A stretch of 7,390 bases of DNA, taken from the NCBI GenBank assembly GCA_030427215.1, contig JAUHXB010000058.1, positions 1 through 7,390 on the forward strand. Direction: 5' to 3'. Shown piece by piece: positions 5,831 to 7,390 of this stretch (position 1 is its first letter; the number at the start of each line of letters is the position of its first letter). Position numbers and translations under genes: made by a program. The notes under the pieces were generated by a model. It was not told where the DNA came from and searched no databases. It saw nothing but the letters and a program-made list of their open reading frames with translations. Source of the stretch: Alphaproteobacteria bacterium. GTDB taxonomy: Bacteria > Pseudomonadota > Alphaproteobacteria > Micavibrionales > UBA1664.

Positions 5831-6648
5831 TAGAAACAGTCAATAAAACTAAAACGCAAACACCGCCTTCATCGGCCTTCCCACAAGGAAAAAATGTCGT
5901 TGCGGTGGCAAGCGGAAAAGGTGGCGTCGGGAAGACATGGTTTTCTGTCACTTTAACTCATGCATTGGCAAAACAAGGAAAAAAAGTTTTGTTATTTGAT
6001 GGGGATTTAGGGCTTGCAAACGTCGATGTCCAATTGGGATTAATGCCAAAGCGTGATTTGAATGATGTTATTCGGGGACGTTTAAGTTTGGATAAGGTTG
6101 TTCAACGTTATGAGGCGGGTGGATTTGATATTATCGCTGGACGATCTGGTCAGGCGTCTTTATCGGCGCTGCCGTCGCAACGATTGGCGATGTTACGCGA
6201 CCAATTGCTTGATTTGGCCAAATCTTATGATGTTGTTATTATTGACCTTGGGGCAGGGGTGGACAGAACGGTGCGTATGATGTCGGCGTCCGCTATTCGA
6301 TCATTACTGGTGACAACGGATGAGCCAACATCACTCACTGATGCTTATGCTTATATTAAGTTAGGCGCGGCGGCGGGCATGTCAAAACGTGTGAGTATTG
6401 TTGCCAATCAGGCCGTAAACCCAATTGAAGGTGAAAAAACATATAAAACCTTATTAAAGGCTTGTGAAAATTTCCTACGTTTAACCCCGCCCTTGGCAGG
6501 GATTGTCCGCCACGACCCCCGCGTAAAGGATTCTATCCGCGCGCAGTCACCGATTTTAACGCGCTCACCCAATACCGAGGCAGCACAGGATGTTGAAAAA
6601 ATCGCAATGTATGTGGACAGTCTGATTAAAAAAGCCGCAGTAGGATAG
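5827..6648 (+). CDS. flhG: FlhG (FleN)-type MinD-like ATPase
   Basis: A 273-residue ParA/MinD-family ATPase that, paired with FlhF, limits the number and position of flagella. It has the deviant Walker A SGKGGVGKT (29-37), the DGDLGLANVDVQLG segment (58-71) characteristic of FlhG, Walker B-like VVIIDLGAG (136-144), TTDEPTSLTDAYA (163-175) with the conserved DEPT, and a C-terminal ending likely to form an amphipathic membrane helix (about 256-270). The N-terminal 22 residues are polar and do not contain the DQAxxLR motif by which some FlhG proteins stimulate FlhF. AGGA at 5815-5818 gives an 8-base spacing to the ATG. MinD itself is less likely, because of the flhF overlap and the absence of minC/minE. 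Confidence 0.92.
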   Translation: MIETVNKTKTQTPPSSAFPQGKNVVAVASGKGGVGKTWFSVTLTHALAKQGKKVLLFDGDLGLANVDVQLGLMPKRDLNDVIRGRLSLDKVVQRYEAGGFDIIAGRSGQASLSALPSQRLAMLRDQLLDLAKSYDVVIIDLGAGVDRTVRMMSASAIRSLLVTTDEPTSLTDAYAYIKLGAAAGMSKRVSIVANQAVNPIEGEKTYKTLLKACENFLRLTPPLAGIVRHDPRVKDSIRAQSPILTRSPNTEAAQDVEKIAMYVDSLIKKAAVG

Positions 6649-6668
6649 GACTAATCCTGTTATACTGC
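6637..6668 (+). other. Bulged hairpin across the flhG stop
   Basis: GCAGT (6637-6641) and AGGAT (6642-6646) pair with ATCCT (6654-6658) and ACTGC (6664-6668), giving two 5-bp stems with a 5-base bulge (6659-6663) and a 7-base loop. It covers the flhG stop and ends 4 bases before the next ATG. No T-run follows, so a terminator is unlikely. In a read-through mRNA it would hold AGGA (6647-6650) in the loop near the next start. Confidence 0.4.
6658..6666 (+). promoter_or_regulatory. Possible extended -10 element before the last gene
   Basis: TGTTATACT fits the extended -10 pattern TGnTATAAT with one mismatch. It ends 6 bases before the A of the ATG at 6673, so transcription would begin at or within a base of the start codon. 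No -35 is seen at 16-18 bp. This may be chance; the gene could simply be read through from flhG. Confidence 0.3.
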
Positions 6669-6672
6669 ATTT

Positions 6673-7390
6673 ATGACGACAATTAATCCTTATGGAACGA
6701 TTACGGCTGGTGGTTCAACCAATCCGTTTTTGACTCAGCAGGGTAAGATACTGTCCCTGCCACCCAATTTGCAAAGCCTGTCTTATACCAGCACTGTTCA
6801 GGGGCAAGTTATCTCGCAAAATAAAGGTGTGAATCAAATTCAAACTTCGCAAGGGATTGTGGAAATTGCGCTGAGAGCGGCCCTGCCTGTTGGAACAAAA
6901 ATAGACGTTCAAATTTCCGCAGGGCAACCACCGCGTCAGGCCACGGTGCAACCGACAATTGTGCAAACATTAAAAGACGAAACAGGTAATAGCACTGCGC
7001 AATCGCAAAAAGCCGAATCCACACCACCACAAACCGCTTCAACGCAAAATATTGCTGGGGTGAAAAATTTGCAGAACACAGCGCAACAGGCAACCATTCT
7101 GCGCGATCCATCTGCTTCATCTGTGTTGCAACAAGGTCAATCGGTTCGTTTGCTGTCATTTCCGCCATCTCAACAGATTTTGAGTTATATTCCAAATACG
7201 CGCGCTCTGCCTGATTTGCCTGTCATGCAAACACAAATAAATACCGTTTCATCATCGTCATCGGCTACTATTTCGCAAATAACGAATACATCTGTTACTC
7301 TTCAACCGCCATGGGCTTTGCCTCCTTTACCGCCAGTTGGACAATACGTATCACAGTTTGTAGATTTAACACCTGTGAGAGTGCGGAGCG
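6673..7390 (+). CDS. Q/S/T/P-rich protein, N-terminal 239 residues; possibly FliK-like
   Basis: The frame stays open from the ATG at 6673 to the window end, so the gene is cut at its 3' side. I do not recognise it firmly. The 239 visible residues have no signal peptide or membrane segment and contain no cysteine. They are rich in Gln, Ser, Thr and Pro, with low-complexity runs such as SSSSS at 193-197. A more ordered segment at about 42-81 (GQVISQNKG, then TSQGIVEIALRAALPVGTKIDVQI broken across the segment) resembles short beta-rich units seen in N-terminal parts of large alphaproteobacterial flagellar hook-length (FliK-like) proteins. The position directly after flhF-flhG supports a flagellar role, but this is inference. 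The start lies 24 bp after the flhG stop; its only AGGA (6647-6650) is 22 bases upstream, too far to be a normal ribosome binding site. Confidence 0.7.
   Translation, partial: MTTINPYGTITAGGSTNPFLTQQGKILSLPPNLQSLSYTSTVQGQVISQNKGVNQIQTSQGIVEIALRAALPVGTKIDVQISAGQPPRQATVQPTIVQTLKDETGNSTAQSQKAESTPPQTASTQNIAGVKNLQNTAQQATILRDPSASSVLQQGQSVRLLSFPPSQQILSYIPNTRALPDLPVMQTQINTVSSSSSATISQITNTSVTLQPPWALPPLPPVGQYVSQFVDLTPVRVRS

Noticed and set aside
6637..6672. Intrinsic terminator after flhG
   Set aside because: The hairpin has a bulge and no T-run follows; the next gene starts 4 bases later.
6809..7195. Minus-strand 128-codon frame opposite the last gene
   Set aside because: The plus-strand frame is open for 239 codons, follows flhG directly and has a coherent low-complexity secretion/flagellar-type composition; the minus frame shows no family features.

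Overview
The window is an ordinary-looking stretch of chromosomal core genes, most likely from a motile, low-GC alphaproteobacterium. This is inferred from four things: the FlhF and FlhG sequence style, a BolA/J-domain divergent pair, a pcm followed by an NlpD-type lipoprotein, and a CtrA-like box (TTAA-N7-TTAA) in front of flhF. I saw no transposase, integrase, CRISPR array, tRNA or rRNA. The lineage within the Alphaproteobacteria cannot be fixed from sequence reading alone. The single-chain (alpha2) glycyl-tRNA synthetase is unusual for that class and may be a useful marker.

Layout. Positions 1-947 hold the 3' part of a single-chain glycyl-tRNA synthetase gene on the plus strand, truncated by the window edge. 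It converges, with a 9-bp gap, on a minus-strand J-domain gene (957-1565). That gene is divergent from bolA (1582-1857), with only 16 AT-rich bases between the two start codons and no Shine-Dalgarno on either side. Positions 1943-4662 look like one transcription unit: a ribbon-helix-helix protein (1943-2296), pcm (2372-3082), an NlpD-like LysM/LytM lipoprotein with a degenerate active site (3104-3985), and a C-factor-like short-chain dehydrogenase whose start overlaps the preceding stop (3985-4662). An 88-bp gap with the CtrA-like boxes precedes flhF (4751-5830) and flhG (5827-6648, 4-bp overlap). Last is a long Q/S/T/P-rich reading frame (6673 to the window end), open at the edge, possibly an N-terminal part of a FliK-like protein.

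How the genes fit together. glyQS serves translation. The J-protein and BolA probably belong to protein and Fe-S/redox homeostasis. pcm and the NlpD-like protein cover protein repair and control of cell-wall hydrolysis during division, an association also seen in gammaproteobacteria. flhF and flhG set flagellar placement and number. The CtrA-like boxes would tie flagellar placement to the cell cycle or to the motility programme usual in alphaproteobacteria. I did not find a clearly new biological system. The items most worth a second look are the CtrA-like sites, the apparently leaderless divergent pair, the atypical GlyRS, and the unfinished last gene with a hairpin and extended -10 just before its start.
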